Under the pieces are notes generated by a model. That model ran no database searches. It saw nothing but the letters and a program-made list of their open reading frames with translations, and was not told the DNA's origin. From NCBI GenBank assembly GCA_023213395.1, contig CM041465.1, forward strand, positions 169,577,741 through 169,641,740: a DNA stretch of 64,000 bases, written 5' to 3'. The translations under genes were made by a program, and so were the position numbers. Positions 36,988-48,565 of this stretch are shown here, one piece after another (positions within the stretch are counted from its first letter, which is position 1; the number at the start of each line of letters is the position of its first letter). The DNA is from Cycas panzhihuaensis (lineage: Eukaryota > Cycadophyta).

Positions 36988-38426
36988 AATCTAATCCAAT
37001 CTCATGGAAGTTATGTTATTTCATAACTCTCTCTTAAAGTTACCTTAGGAAGAATATTTAGAACCATATCATCCATTTTACAAAATATGAAGTTGATGTC
37101 TCCTAATTCAACTATCTCTTTCAAAAATTAATGTTGAATATTAATGTATTTTAACTTGGCATGATGACTAGGATTCTTTGCTAAAGTAATATCATTGATA
37201 CCATTAACCTAATTTCTTTGAGTAGCTTTCTAAGATAAATGGATTTCTTTATTGCCAGGGTCATTATTTATTTAACCTTTATGGATGATAATGGAACCAT
37301 GGGATTCTTCTTGCTATTCTGACTTATAGAACTATTAAACAAGTTTAATACAAATCCTATTATTGATATATTTTTATCAAGATCTCCACTTAAATCTATA
37401 TTTAGAAAATAAATTAAAGAATCTAAATCTTAACTCTTGTTACCTCTATTATATTATATTCTATAATTAAATGTTTCTTTTAAATACTTAAATATACTTT
37501 CCATAGTTGTCCACTATTATAGCTCTAATTTACTCATGTATTAGCTTACCCCTCTAATTATAAAAGCAATATGAGGTTAGGTATAAATCATAATATACAT
37601 CAAATTTCCTTCTATACTTCTATATCAAGTTAATTTTATAAATGTTATCTCTTCATCTACTTAAGAACATATGTCTTGAGACATTTTGTAATTGGCATCT
37701 ATAAGAGATCTTATAGATTTATAATCTTGCATTCCAAATCTTTTAAGGATATTATCCAAGTATGTATATTGACTTAGATAAATCTTCTTCTCCTTTCCAT
37801 TTCTAAATAGCTACATTCCAAGGCAGTAATGGATCTCTCCAAGTTTCCTCATTTTATATTTAGGTGATAATTAATCTTTTACATATAACAAAAGTTATTT
37901 TTTAGGGGAAAAATAGAATAATGTCATTAATATAAAGAGAAATTATAATAAACATGCTTTACACATATACTATAATCAATATTACTCCTTGAAAAACTTT
38001 CTAAGATACAAAAGTTATTCATCTTCTAGTGACAAGCTCTAAAAGATCATTTTAATCTATATAAGGATTTTTAAAACTTACAAACTAGATTCTCCTTCCC
38101 TTTAACTATATACCTTTTAGGTTGGTCTATATAAATCTCTTCTTTACGATCTCCATTCAAAAATTTTATTTTTTTTATATTTGTCAATTACACCTCTAAA
38201 ATATATATTATTACAAGTCCCAATGAAACACTATTGGATATAATTTTTACTAAAGGAGAAAAGGTTCCATTTAAGGGAATACCTTCTACTTGTGAGTAAC
38301 CTTATGTAACTAATCTTAATTTATACCTTTCAACTGAACCATCTTCTTTATACTTGAGTTTATATTCATACTTGTATCCAACCACTTTCCTTCCTAAATG
38401 AAGTGAAGACTAAGAATTAGTCTCAT
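36988..38426 (-). mobile_element. copia remnant C: reverse transcriptase and RNase H
   Basis: Minus-strand reading from the right: GRKVVGYKYEYKLKYKEDG (about 38400-38335) and LVTxGYSQVEGIP (about 38310-38270, x a stop), the first blocks of copia RT, then RT and RNase H in pieces to about 37020, with an AKNPxHHAKL-like RNase H phrase near 37180-37140. Its right end is cut exactly where the LTR of element E starts, and its left end abuts the 3' LTR of element F. Integrase, gag and LTRs are missing. Confidence 0.8.
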
Positions 38427-38729
38427 TAATGGATGCTAATATATCAAGGTCATTAGATTAATTATATGAAGGTGACTTTAGGTTAGCTAAGTCATATAGT
38501 TAAATGCAATTTCATTTATATTTGAGTGTAATTTTGGGATCATATCATTAGGTGGGAAACTCCTTTGGAAACCCTAATGCACATCCTTTGTTATATAATG
38601 CTAAATGTGAAAGGGAAAGTCATAATTCTCACCTCTCATTTTTGCTCTCAATCTTATTATCTTTATTTTGCTCTTATTATGTGTCATTGCTTTAATGTAG
38701 TGGAGTGTGGCCACTAGATCCTTTACCCA
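38427..38729 (+). repeat. element E 5' LTR
   Basis: It starts TAATGGATGCTAATATATC and ends CTTTACCCA. It shares GAAGGTGACTTTAGGTTA with the 3' LTR and with both LTRs of element G in weaker form. Confidence 0.88.
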
Positions 38730-38734
38730 AAAAC

Positions 38735-38747
38735 TGGTATCAGAGCC
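38735..38747 (+). other. element E primer binding site
   Basis: TGGTATCAGAGCC is the standard plant tRNA-iMet complement, five bases after the LTR end. Confidence 0.9.
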
Positions 38748-40922
38748 ATTGTTGACCATATTTTCCCACTAGACTTATACAAAGCTATTGATGCCTCTCA
38801 CTCACAATTTATATGAGGTTGAGAGATTATTTGAGAATTTTCTTTTATATTAGAGAGCTTAAAATTATATTATTTTATATGTTGGTACTTTTTCTATGTG
38901 TGTAGAATTTCAGAGGTGAAAAAAATAGATTTTTAAAGTCATTTGATTGTCAAAGCAACATCAGAAGCATTAAAGGCCTAAAATTTTATGAAAAATTTGA
39001 CCATCTTAGATTTTGATAAAATTTGACATGTAGGGTTATCTTACCAAGAGGGGATCATTTTTGTCTTCTAGAGTAGCTTCAGATTCAGCCTACAATAGCC
39101 AATTTTGGCTAAAATAAAAGGTTGAAATTTGTAGATGAGTGACTTAGAGCACATTTCTCAATGGAATCCTTTAAACATGAGTTAAAAATCTGAAAGTTTT
39201 TTTAAGGTATCTAGTAGATTTATATCTTAAGAGAATTTTCAGATAAATCTCATCGAATTTTATTTACTAGTTAATGAGGTCTTTGTATTTTTCTTATGGA
39301 TGCTGAATTTGCCTACTCAACCCCACAAAAGATATTGTGAGGGGGCTTTAGGTAGTTTTTTGACATTTTTGGAGATGATGATGAGCAAAAAGTTGATGTA
39401 TGTGTTATGATAAAGCTTTTGACATATAGAAATTTGGATTCTGAGATAGTAAATCTGGCAAGATTCTATTTTTGTGTTTTTTTTTAGTAAAAATATTTTT
39501 AATGCCTTTTCAAAAATATGACTTTACTATCCTATCAAAAATGATATTTTGAACACTTTTTTCTTCTATCATATATTTAAATTCCATCATTTAGCCCTTC
39601 ATATTTGTAATTTTTAAAAAAATTTACCCATTTATTATTATTTGTAAATTTTGTGAAAAAAAATCATAAAATAGGGCAAAATAGCATGCATCTAGAGTTA
39701 GAAAAATTATCATTTTAGCAATAAGTTGATCTACTTTTTGGCCATTTGTATCTTTTGTATTCAAATTTCTAAAAATACATTTAGAAACATTATATTAAAG
39801 TAAGAGAAACCTTGGATTGTAAGCAACATCAAGTTTCCCTGCTAAATCTAACATGCTCTTTCTATTTCTACATATAACATAAAGTAACACATAAAGTAAT
39901 AGAAATAATAAAGTAAGCACAGAAGGCAAGCAAGTACATTTGGCATCTTTCTATTTCAGTTTTCAGTTATTTAGAAACAACTTACATTATTTCCTAAAAG
40001 GAATCTCATCTATACAACTTATATTACTAGTTCTTGACTTGTGTGCACACTCACCTTAGTTGAAATAGACCATAATTGGCTGAAGTCTAGGCCCTAAGGG
40101 AGGTGTGAGTTTTATACTGGGTCTAGTTTTAATTGGAATAATGGTGGAGGGATAGGTTAGCCATACCTATGGCCTCTAATCAAGAATAATCTTGATAACC
40201 ACCTAAGAAAACTGAAAACTTTAATCAAGATTAAAATATACCTAGTCTAATATCTATCATAGTTATGGGATATGCATCTACCATTTGACTCTCAGAGGAG
40301 GTATATAGTTGCTCATTAGTAAATTGGGTGAGGACTAGGAGTACCTAGGCTCCATTGTGACTTGGATTTTATCACCAACTACAAGTGTGGGTATCGCGGG
40401 TGAAGGCCCTAATACATATACTAGAAGCCCTTTAGGCATTGACACCTTAACTATTTCAGACTTGAGATAGAGGTTTGGGTTTGATCATATATCCTACATT
40501 AAACTTAGTTTTTTAGTTGTATAAACCACATGCTAATTTCTACATGGACATAATCTTAATTTTTTTATCACATAATATATCATTTATTTTTATGATCCTT
40601 ATATTTCGATTTATACATATCATCGAACCCTACTACATCAAGAGTATTTACCATAAGTGTTGTTGGCCTATTATCATTGCTTGCTACATAATCATATTTC
40701 ATCCCTACTGCGTTAAGTGTATTAGCCACACATATTAGTGGTATATACTTCTAGCATCTCTTTTACTTCATCATCTTCACCATGTCTTTTTAATTTAAGT
40801 AGAACATAAACTGCATCTTAAAATGGAAAGACAATTAGGATCTATGGTATACTAGAGTTAAGAATATTGTTAAGTATAAGGGTCTTTAGAAAACCCATCT
40901 GTAGCTTACATCTATCATTTCT
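38748..40922 (+). other. element E leader, about 2.2 kb, untranslated
   Basis: It contains no gene-like frame but is conserved with the leader of element G (58860-60935 on the minus strand). Shared phrases include GAAGCATTAAAGGC, GTCTTCTAGAG, ATTGGCTGAAGTCTAGGCCC and AGGAGGTATATAG. Such a long leader is unusual for copia elements, where gag commonly starts soon after the primer site. Confidence 0.75.
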
Positions 40923-41900
40923 ATGACAGCAATAACACCTGCCTCTAGAGGACCACCTATAGCTCCTGCAGATCCTATAGCTAAATTATAATAGGAAATA
41001 GATAATGAGAAGATTCGTGTAAGTATTATATTGGTGATTGATCACTCCTTAGATAATCTAATTGATAAAGAACAACACGATGTAGCTTGGAAAGTCCTCG
41101 AGGTTTTTAAAGAGAATTTCGATACAAAATCTAACCTTGAATTTATTCATCTAGTCTTAAAGATGAACAAGATGAAAATATAGAAGGGACGTACATATGA
41201 AATAATCAACCTCCTTTAACCAATCAAATAAGTAATAGACAAAGATTTTAAGACCCAATGTATTACATGGGTACTCCTCATATAGTCCTATCTACATGTA
41301 CTTGATAATAAAAACTTACTTGGGAGTCTTCAATTAAGTAGAACGTTAAAGACATTAAACTTTGAAACTCTTATAGAGAAGTTTATAGAATTTGATAAGG
41401 CCTTCGATACTAATTTTGCAACTTCAGATCCTCTTCCAGATATAGCTTTTGACATGGAAGAAGAAGTATGCTTCTCGAAGAATCAGAGTCCCTCTTGTGA
41501 TAGAAGAAATGACCAAGAAAGGGGTAGAGGATGAAGTAGAGGAAATCGGCCATAAGGTCAATAAAACCCTCAACAACAATAGCTGAGATAGTTTCAAGGC
41601 CAAGTGCCATCCTTTAATGTAAGACGGTCAAGCTAAACCAGTACTTTAAGAACTAGAAATTAGATTATCATTTGTGAAAGGTGTAATAGGAAAGGACACC
41701 TTATAAAGGATTGTCGTATACCTACATACAAGTTGTCTAAGTTTTAATAGAAATACAAGGCTCAGAATGTTAATAAAACATGTGAAGAATAGTTTGGTGG
41801 TGCAAGTTTTACTCAAGCACATATTCAAAGACTTGATAGAAGAACCATTGATCAAACTAATAGGTATTTTGAAGCTTATTGTGGCTATACCACTTGTGAT
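40923..41900 (+). pseudogene. element E gag
   Basis: The ATG at 40923 opens MTAITPASRGPP, aligned with the gag start of element G at 58843. Recognisable parts include DNLIDKEQHDVAWKVLEVF and LEFIHLVLKMNKMK (about 41050-41180), a UBN2-type Gag core. A well-kept CCHC knuckle reads CERCNRKGHLIKDC at about 41668-41710. The middle has an Arg-Gly-rich stretch near 41510-41560. Stops remain at several Gln-like positions. Confidence 0.82.
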
Positions 41901-42540
41901 CTTGAATCACCAATGTAAGCTCCTCTTGGAGTTATAAATAGTATTACTTCAAACACCTCCTCATAGATCATGAATATAGGAGTGATACAACATATGACCT
42001 GTAATTAGGATCCATATCAAACTTTTGATTCAAATATATATGGTGTCATTCATATGGTTGAAAAATCCCAACAATCAATTAAAGGTGTTAGAAGCATATG
42101 CCTAGAACTCTTAGGCTTAAGAGACTTTACATTACTTAATGTCCTATACATTCCTATTCTAAAACAAAACCCACTATCCTTATCCACTCTTATCTCTAGT
42201 GGATTCAATCTTAATGTTATTGAAAATGACCAAACTCTCCAGGTCATTCACCCTCCAACAAATTGAGATGTCTTAACTGGAAAGCATACTAGAAAATTAT
42301 TTAAGTTGAATGACTCCCCATTTTCTAAAGCCAATGGTGATCAAAGCCTTTGTACTGATGAAGACTTTGCTTTGAATACCATTTTGACACACCCTAAGGT
42401 ATCTCTAAAAGCTCTTTGGCATGCTTATAGGGGACATATTCATATTAACCAACTTAGAGATCTTTTTCACACCCTTCTAGATCTGCCCAAGTTATCCTCT
42501 AAGCCCTTTAAATGTGAAGCATGTATCATATAGCTGAATC
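41900..42540 (+). pseudogene. element E protease and GAG pre-integrase
   Basis: The protease is weak: around 41970-42000 the reading IMNIGVIQHMTC stands where IDTGATNHMT is expected, so the active-site Asp is lost. The stretch 42054-42266 (RDFTLLNVLYIPILKQNPLS) is the usual sequence after protease, and 42306-42533 has ALWHAYRGHIHINQLRDL and KPFKCEACII, the GAG pre-integrase zinc domain. Confidence 0.85.
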
Positions 42541-43060
42541 TCATAGACAACCCTTTGTTCATAGTCAATAGAAAGCAAGTCATCCTCTTCAATTAGTATA
42601 CTCTGATCTATGTAGACCAATGCCCATTCCATCATTAAAGTAGAAATTATATTATATACCCTTCATTGATGATTTTACCAAGAAAGTGTAGGTGACTTTT
42701 CTGACTAGGAAAGATAAGGCATTTTGTGTCTTTAAAGCTTTTAAAACTTGTACTGAAAAGGAGTTAGGTTATCAGATTAAGTGTCTCCAAACAGATAATG
42801 GTGGAGAATATACTGCTACTGAGTTTAAAACCTATCTATAAGATAACATCATCAAGCATCACACTACAATAGTAGGCACCCCCTAATAAAATAGAGTTGT
42901 CAAGTGCATGAATAGGTGTATTATGAATATGGATTGAGCTATACTGGTATATAAAAATATACCTGCTTACCTATAGGCAGAAGCAATTTGGACAGTTATT
43001 TATTGCATGAATGTTGTTAGCCCATGGTGTTTATTGAAATAGAGGATTAATTATTATAAT
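42540..43060 (+). pseudogene. element E integrase, with deletion at the 3' side
   Basis: Plus-strand pieces show SDLCRPMPIPSL (about 42603-42640), YYIPFIDDFTKKV, LQTDNGGEYTATEFKTYL (42785-42838) with the second catalytic Asp, and GTPxxNRVVKCMN (42878-42912), x being two TAA stops in place of Gln-Gln. After IYCMNVVSPW (about 43000-43025) the text jumps to FIEIEDxLLxLDSKIP, so roughly 230 bp present in element G (about 56500-56740) are missing. Confidence 0.85.
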
Positions 43061-43126
43061 TAGACTCCAAAATACCAAATTGTTGTTATTATGATACTCA
43101 ATATGATGTACAGATTCTAAAATTTA

Positions 43127-43137
43127 GGGGGGGGGGG
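43127..43137 (+). repeat. G11 homopolymer in element E
   Basis: Eleven consecutive G in the integrase-RT linker. Element G has GGGGGTGGGGGTGGGGAGG-type sequence at the matching place (minus strand near 56405-56388), so the pure run likely came from a G-rich linker. Confidence 0.9.
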
Positions 43138-43529
43138 ACACTCAAGAGTTATTCAAACTATTAGAATCTAACAATAGAGCCATGGAGGATAGTAGTTATG
43201 ACTCTCAACCAATTAGTGCACATCATGTACTATCATTCAAGAATAGTAGAGTTGACAAAGGAAAAGCAATAGCAGATAAACCATGCGCCCCAGATGTATC
43301 AATATCTTCCTCAATAAATATACAAAATGATCCTAAAAATGAAGATCATGTAGTTGGATAAATGAAGACCTCATTCCCAACTCGAGGTTTTTCTAAAGCC
43401 TGCCAGCTCAATAAGGATATATGACCTAATGAGGTGGGTAAATTTGGCACTCAAAGTGCCTATAGAGCCAAGATGTAGGAATCACTCTTCGTTGAGTTAG
43501 AACCAAGGAAACTACATCTTGCTCTTAAT

Positions 43530-44330
43530 GAAGAGCCCCTCTCATACTAAGAAGTTATAAAACACACAACTTGGAGGAATGCCATAAATGAAGAGTATTA
43601 ATCTCTTATAAAAAATAGTACATGAGGGCTCATTAACCTACCACTTAAAAGAAAGGAAGTTTAAAATAAATGAGTGCACGAAAATAAATACAGATATGAT
43701 AACACCCTTGAAAAATACAAGGCAAGGTTGATAGCAAAGAGATTCACATAAAGAGAAGGCATCGACTACGCTAAAGTCTTTACACCTATAACCAAGTGGC
43801 CCACGATTAGAATTCTTGTAGCCTTAATATCTCAACAGGGTTGGAAGATTCACCGGCTCGATGTAAAAACTACATTTCGCAATGGTAATATTAAAGAAGA
43901 AATCTACATGGCTCAATCTGAAGGATTTGAGACAGCTAGTTTAGAGCATAAGGTGTGTAGGCTCAAAAAGTCCTTATACGGCCTTAAACAAGCTTCTCAT
44001 ACTTGGTTCACCAAGTTATCAGAAAGAATAAGGTAACTTGTATATGAAGTTTGTGACTATTAGGATATTGATGTAACACTGTTTATTAAATGCCAAAAAG
44101 ATAAAGTCACTTATCTTCTTAATCTTTATGGATAATATGCTTATAATGGGGAATAATAAATAGGCAATCAACTAAATAAAGAAGGACTTAGTTAAAATTT
44201 TCAAACTATCTAACCTTAGGTTGATGAAATACTACTTAGGAATTGAAGTCACTTAGAAAGATGGCAAAATATTTCTTTCTCAAGAAAAGTACATCAATAA
44301 TCTTCTAACAAAGTTTTAGTTAGAAGATAC
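43530..44330 (+). pseudogene. element E reverse transcriptase
   Basis: The blocks WVHENKYRYDNTLEKYKARL (about 43673-43733), EGIDYAKVFTPITKW, GWKIHRLDVKTTFRNGNIKE (43840-43900) and KSLYGLKQASHTWF (43968-44012) are clear. The centre reads LIFMDNMLIMGN (about 44120-44155, one frame over), where the usual VDD is M-D-N. Stops and a frameshift precede it. Confidence 0.88.
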
Positions 44331-45063
44331 TTAAACTATAGATACTTGAACTATAGCCACTCCAGTGGAACCCAATGCCAAACTGACAACTAATAGTGAT
44401 GATTGAGAGGCAAACGTAATACTTTACAAGTAACTTATAGGTAGTCTCATATATACTAGTAATACAAGACTTGATATTGCACACTCTATTGGTATTCTTA
44501 CTCATTACATGATAAATCCTAAGTAGAATCACTAGCAAGAAATAGTACGAGTGTTAAGGTACCTTAAGACGATTAGCAAATATGGTCTATTATAGGAATC
44601 TAATTCAGAGTTCAAATTATATGTATACATAGACTCAAACTTTACTAGAGATAAAGACATAGGGAGACCCACATCTAGGTATGTAACATTTCTTAGAATA
44701 GCATCAATATCATGGAGATCTAGATAACAAAAAATAGTTGTTGATTCAACTATCAAAGCTGAATATATTACTACTTCTGAGACTAGCAAGGTGGTAATAT
44801 AGCTTAAGCAATTATTGGAAACATTGAATATCACCCAAACAAGTCTTATTAGCCTTTGTGTGGATAATCAATCAGTAATCTACATGGCAAAAAATCCTAT
44901 ATTTCATGATCATATCAAACACATAAGTACAAAAGTCTATAGGATTCGAGAACTAGTTCATGATGGCATAATTCAATTGGAATACTATCCCATAGTAAAT
45001 CAAGTGGTTGATATATTTAGCAAACTGCTACAAAGGGTAAAGTTTGAACATTTATATAGGTAA
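44330..45063 (+). pseudogene. element E RNase H
   Basis: Readings include VRVLRYLKTISKYGLL, DSNFTRDKDIGRPTSRYVTF and STIKAEYITTSE (44570-44780), then an intact 82-residue tail 44815-45063 with LCVDNQSVIYMAKNPIFHD, KHISTKVYRIRELV and VVDIFSKLLQRVKFEHL. The domain removes RNA from the RNA-DNA hybrid in a live element. The same DNA gives two long minus-strand frames that are shadows. Confidence 0.9.
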
Positions 45064-45466
45064 CTTAGCCTTTGGGCCTCCATCTCTGACTCATTACAAA
45101 AGATGACAATATGATCATCATACTTTATTACATTCATGAAAATCCCTTGTGGGCATAAAAGAATAAGGGTTGCACTAGTCCTAGAAAATTAAAACCTGTA
45201 AAAACCTGAAAGGGCATGGGGGATGACTGAATTGTATATAGAGACTCAACAGATTAAGCTACACATTTAAGCTTCTTAGATATCAAGCTATATCAAGAGC
45301 CACCTTAGCCATTTTGATTTAAGATACTATAGATATTAGAAAGTTTGTGGGCTTTTATTCCCCATGAGGGTTTTCCCATAAAAGTATCAATGTAATAATG
45401 AGGCTCAAATGAAAATCTCATAGAAATGATTTTATCATAATGACCTTTTACCATTAATGAGGGGAT

Positions 45467-45769
45467 TGATGGATGTTAATGCATTAAGGTCATTGAGTTA
45501 ATTATATGAAGGTGACTTTAGGTTAACTAAGTCACATAGTTAAATGTAATTTTATTTACATTTGAGTATAATTATAGGATCATGTCATTAGACAGGAAAC
45601 TCCTTTGGAAACCCTAATGTACATCCTCTGTTATATAAGGCTGAATGAGAAAGAGAGAGTTATAATTCTCACCTCTCATTTTTGCTCTCAATCTTGTTCT
45701 CTTCATTTTTCTCTTATTATATGTCATTGCTTTAGCGTAGTGGAGTGTAGCCATTAGATCTTTTACCTA
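45467..45769 (+). repeat. element E 3' LTR
   Basis: It starts TGATGGATGTTAATGC after the purine tract at 45456-45466 and ends TTTTACCTA. It has the same length, 303 bp, as the 5' LTR. Confidence 0.88.
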
Positions 45770-45774
45770 ACATC

Positions 45775-47060
45775 AACATCATACTAGGTTCAAATCTCAC
45801 ACATGCATAGTAAACATACAATAAAAAAGAAGAGAGAATGAATTGATCAATACTCTAAAGTAGCAATCACATTTTATTAATCATGAAATATTCAAATTAC
45901 ATTTGATGTACAATCTCGTATATACAATAAAATAACTATTACAAGAGGGTTGAGAGAATAATAAATGGATGGTCATACAAGGTGACAATTGGCCCTTATA
46001 TGATTAATGTAAATCTACATTATTACAATGTTGTGAGCAAAAATATCTCCAGACATATAGGCTCTCAATACTAAGTCATCACTTAACCTTTTATAATGAA
46101 TCGACTAAGAATTAATGAATTTTAACATTTAATTCTTCTATCACCCTCCCTTAATGATGAGTTCATTAATTTTCATATCGAGGCCATACTAGAACCTTTC
46201 AGATTTGTTAAAAGAGAGTGTCTTTATGAAGATATTTACTATTTAATCATTAGTTAGCTTGTAAACCAAATCTATTTCACCATCTTGAATATGCTCCCTA
46301 ATGAAGTGATGGTGCACCTGAATATGTTTTATCCTAGCATAGAACACAAGATTCTTAGTTAATTTGAGAACACTCTACTTATCACATAATAGTAAAGTAA
46401 CTTATGTCTAATTAATTTCAAACTCTTTAAGAATCCTTCTAAGCTAGAATTTTTTAGTAGCTACACTAACAATGACTTTATACTTAACTTCAGTTGAAGA
46501 TAAAATGACATAAAGCTATTTTTTATAATGTCATGAATCTGAGGTAAAACTTAGGTTAAAATAATAGCCTAAGGTTGATCTATGACTATCTTTGCATCCA
46601 ACCCAATCTGCATATGTATAACGTATCAATAAAGAATTACCCACGTAACAATCATTAAGTCCAAACTATAGAGTATCCTAAAGATATCTCAGGATCCTCA
46701 TCATTACTTTCTAATATGAAGTATTAAGTTATGTAATAAACCTTGAGTAGATCCTAATAGCATATGTAATATCAAGTCAAGTAAAAGTGAGGTAAATTAA
46801 TTTTCTCATAAGTTGTGTATACAATGTAGAATCCACATATTTTTCATACTCATTAATGTCCAATTTTAATCCTATCTCCATAGGAGTTAGTGATGCCTTA
46901 CATTCTTCTATCCTAAATTTCTAAAGAATTTCTTTTATATATTTAGACCTTTTAACTTTTCTTATTATTTATTAGTTGCAAGTAATCAACTATGGTTTTC
47001 ACTTGAATATTAATAGATATTCCTACTTTAGAAATGATATGGAAATCAATCCATTGGTAT
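45775..47060 (-). mobile_element. copia remnant D: 3' LTR plus RNase H and RT end
   Basis: On the minus strand, QVHHHFIREHIQDGEIDLVY (about 46320-46260) and IVNIFIKTLS mark the end of RNase H, followed by a purine tract AAGGGAGGG and a LTR start TGATAGAAGAATTAAATG at 46143. The LTR would be about 45775-46143. Upstream RNase H and RT parts reach about 47060. The rest of the element is missing. It differs in sequence from remnant C. Confidence 0.78.
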
Positions 47061-48547
47061 TAATGAAAATTATAGTTTTTAAAAAGCTTAAACAATATAA
47101 CAAGAGGGTGATCCTTCTATTAACATTTTAATAGGTAAAGTAGGTTAATCTTATGCATATTCAATAATAGAAAAAAATTATTATTAGTTATCTTAAGGAC
47201 TAAACAATATAACAATAGGGAGATCCTTCTATGTATACAACACCCTACTCATTGAAATCTTATGTTGATGGATATAATCATATTGGGGTTCACTTTAGTA
47301 TCCTTTGGTTCTCTTTTAGTTCTCTTTACTTTCATCTCCTATTCCATCCACCTTCATCTCTTTAGAATTCTTGTTCTTCTCTATATATTATTATGGTAAT
47401 AAGTGTTAGCCTGCTATATATAGTTATCACAGCAAAGTTACAAGAAGAGAAAAAAAAAAGTTACAAGTATTTTTACATATTAAAGATATATATTTTCAAA
47501 AGTATAAGCAAAGAAATTTTGAAGAAATTGTTAAAACATGTAATGACACCTTTGTTGTAAAATTTATGTATAATATCTTTATATCTAATGTAATTTTAGG
47601 TCAACCATTTGTAAATTATGATATAAGTGACAAATTGATTAGGTCTGTCCACTTTGCTAACATGTCAACCAATTGCATTCAAATACTTTAGGTTATTATG
47701 CTTAGAAATTAAACACAAACCCTATGCTATATACATTGAAGGAAATCTTATGAAGAAGCTCTGCCAAAATTGAGAGCGATCAGTCAACCAATTTGGTGAT
47801 CGCATTGTTCTACAATTTATTTACTCATTTATCTTATATTATTTTAGTTTCTTCTCTTGATTTATATATGAATACATGCATATTTAAGCTTGTCAACAAA
47901 TTTAGCATGGTATCAAAGCTAATAATATGTATTTTTATTATTATTTTATAAGTTTGATCATAAAATAGTGGCCCGTTTGTCAATAACAACACCTCATTCA
48001 CTACCATTTCTTTAGTTTTCAATGAGTTTCAGTAGTATGTAATAAATTTAACACTACTACAAGTGTTGTTCATCACATAGTAGTTGTCATTTACAACTTG
48101 ATAAGTTTGTAGTAGTCCATAAGCCTCTTTGCTATAGTTTCACGTAAAAATGACAGAAACTACATGTTATTTCCATCATTCAGTCTCTATTTTTGCTATA
48201 TTTCAAGGTATCATGGTTTAAAATTTTCTTATTTTCCCTTTGACCTATATTTTGAATGTTTGTAAATAGATTATATAGCCATGCAGGTACCCTAGGGTTA
48301 ATTTCGATCCATTTTCAAAGAGATTTAGCCTCTAAATCACTACAGTTCACTGTATGACCCTCTCATGTCTGTGCGATTCATTATGTCTTTGTATGACTTT
48401 ATTCTACCTTGAAACCAATTATAAATCGATCCTATATGGGTATTTTATCACCATGAAGAGATTCCAAGTGATCTTGATTAAGATTCAAAGTGATTTCATC
48501 CAAAAAAGTTGCTTATTTTGCATGAAAACCCACACAACCATCATGTT
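47061..48547. other. gene-free region left of the LINE
   Basis: No coding motif. A possible small hairpin lies at 48053-48116. The sequence carrying the LINE target (up to 48565) looks like ordinary AT-rich host repeat DNA. Confidence 0.5.
48053..48116. repeat. short inverted repeat, possible hairpin
   Basis: ACTACTACAA at 48053-48062 is complementary to TTGTAGTAGT at 48107-48116, with a 44-base loop. It may be the trace of a tiny inverted-repeat transposon or chance in AT-rich DNA. Confidence 0.35.
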
Positions 48548-48565
48548 CTTCAAAAAATTGATTTT
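48548..48565. repeat. LINE target-site duplication, left copy
   Basis: CTTCAAAAAATTGATTTT, 18 bp, identical to 50550-50567. Only these two copies flank the LINE body. Confidence 0.95.

Larger units (their letters stand above)
38427..45769 (+). mobile_element. Ty1-copia element E, two LTRs, 7.34 kb
   Basis: Both LTRs are 303 bp (38427-38729 and 45467-45769). Between them are a tRNA-iMet primer site (38735), a leader of about 2.2 kb, gag with zinc knuckle, protease, GAG pre-integrase, integrase, RT and RNase H, then a purine tract AATGAGGGGAT before the 3' LTR. It belongs to the same family as element G, with which it shares LTR, leader and coding sequence. It has stops, frameshifts and an internal deletion, so it is dead. 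Confidence 0.9.

Noticed and set aside
44320-44834. Two minus-strand frames of 72 and 100 residues
   Set aside because: They lie antisense to the RNase H domain of element E, which has clear family motifs on the plus strand.
48053-48116. CACTA-type transposon end (ACACTACTACAAG)
   Set aside because: It resembles a CACTA terminus only loosely. There is no partner end, no transposase and no 3-bp target duplication.
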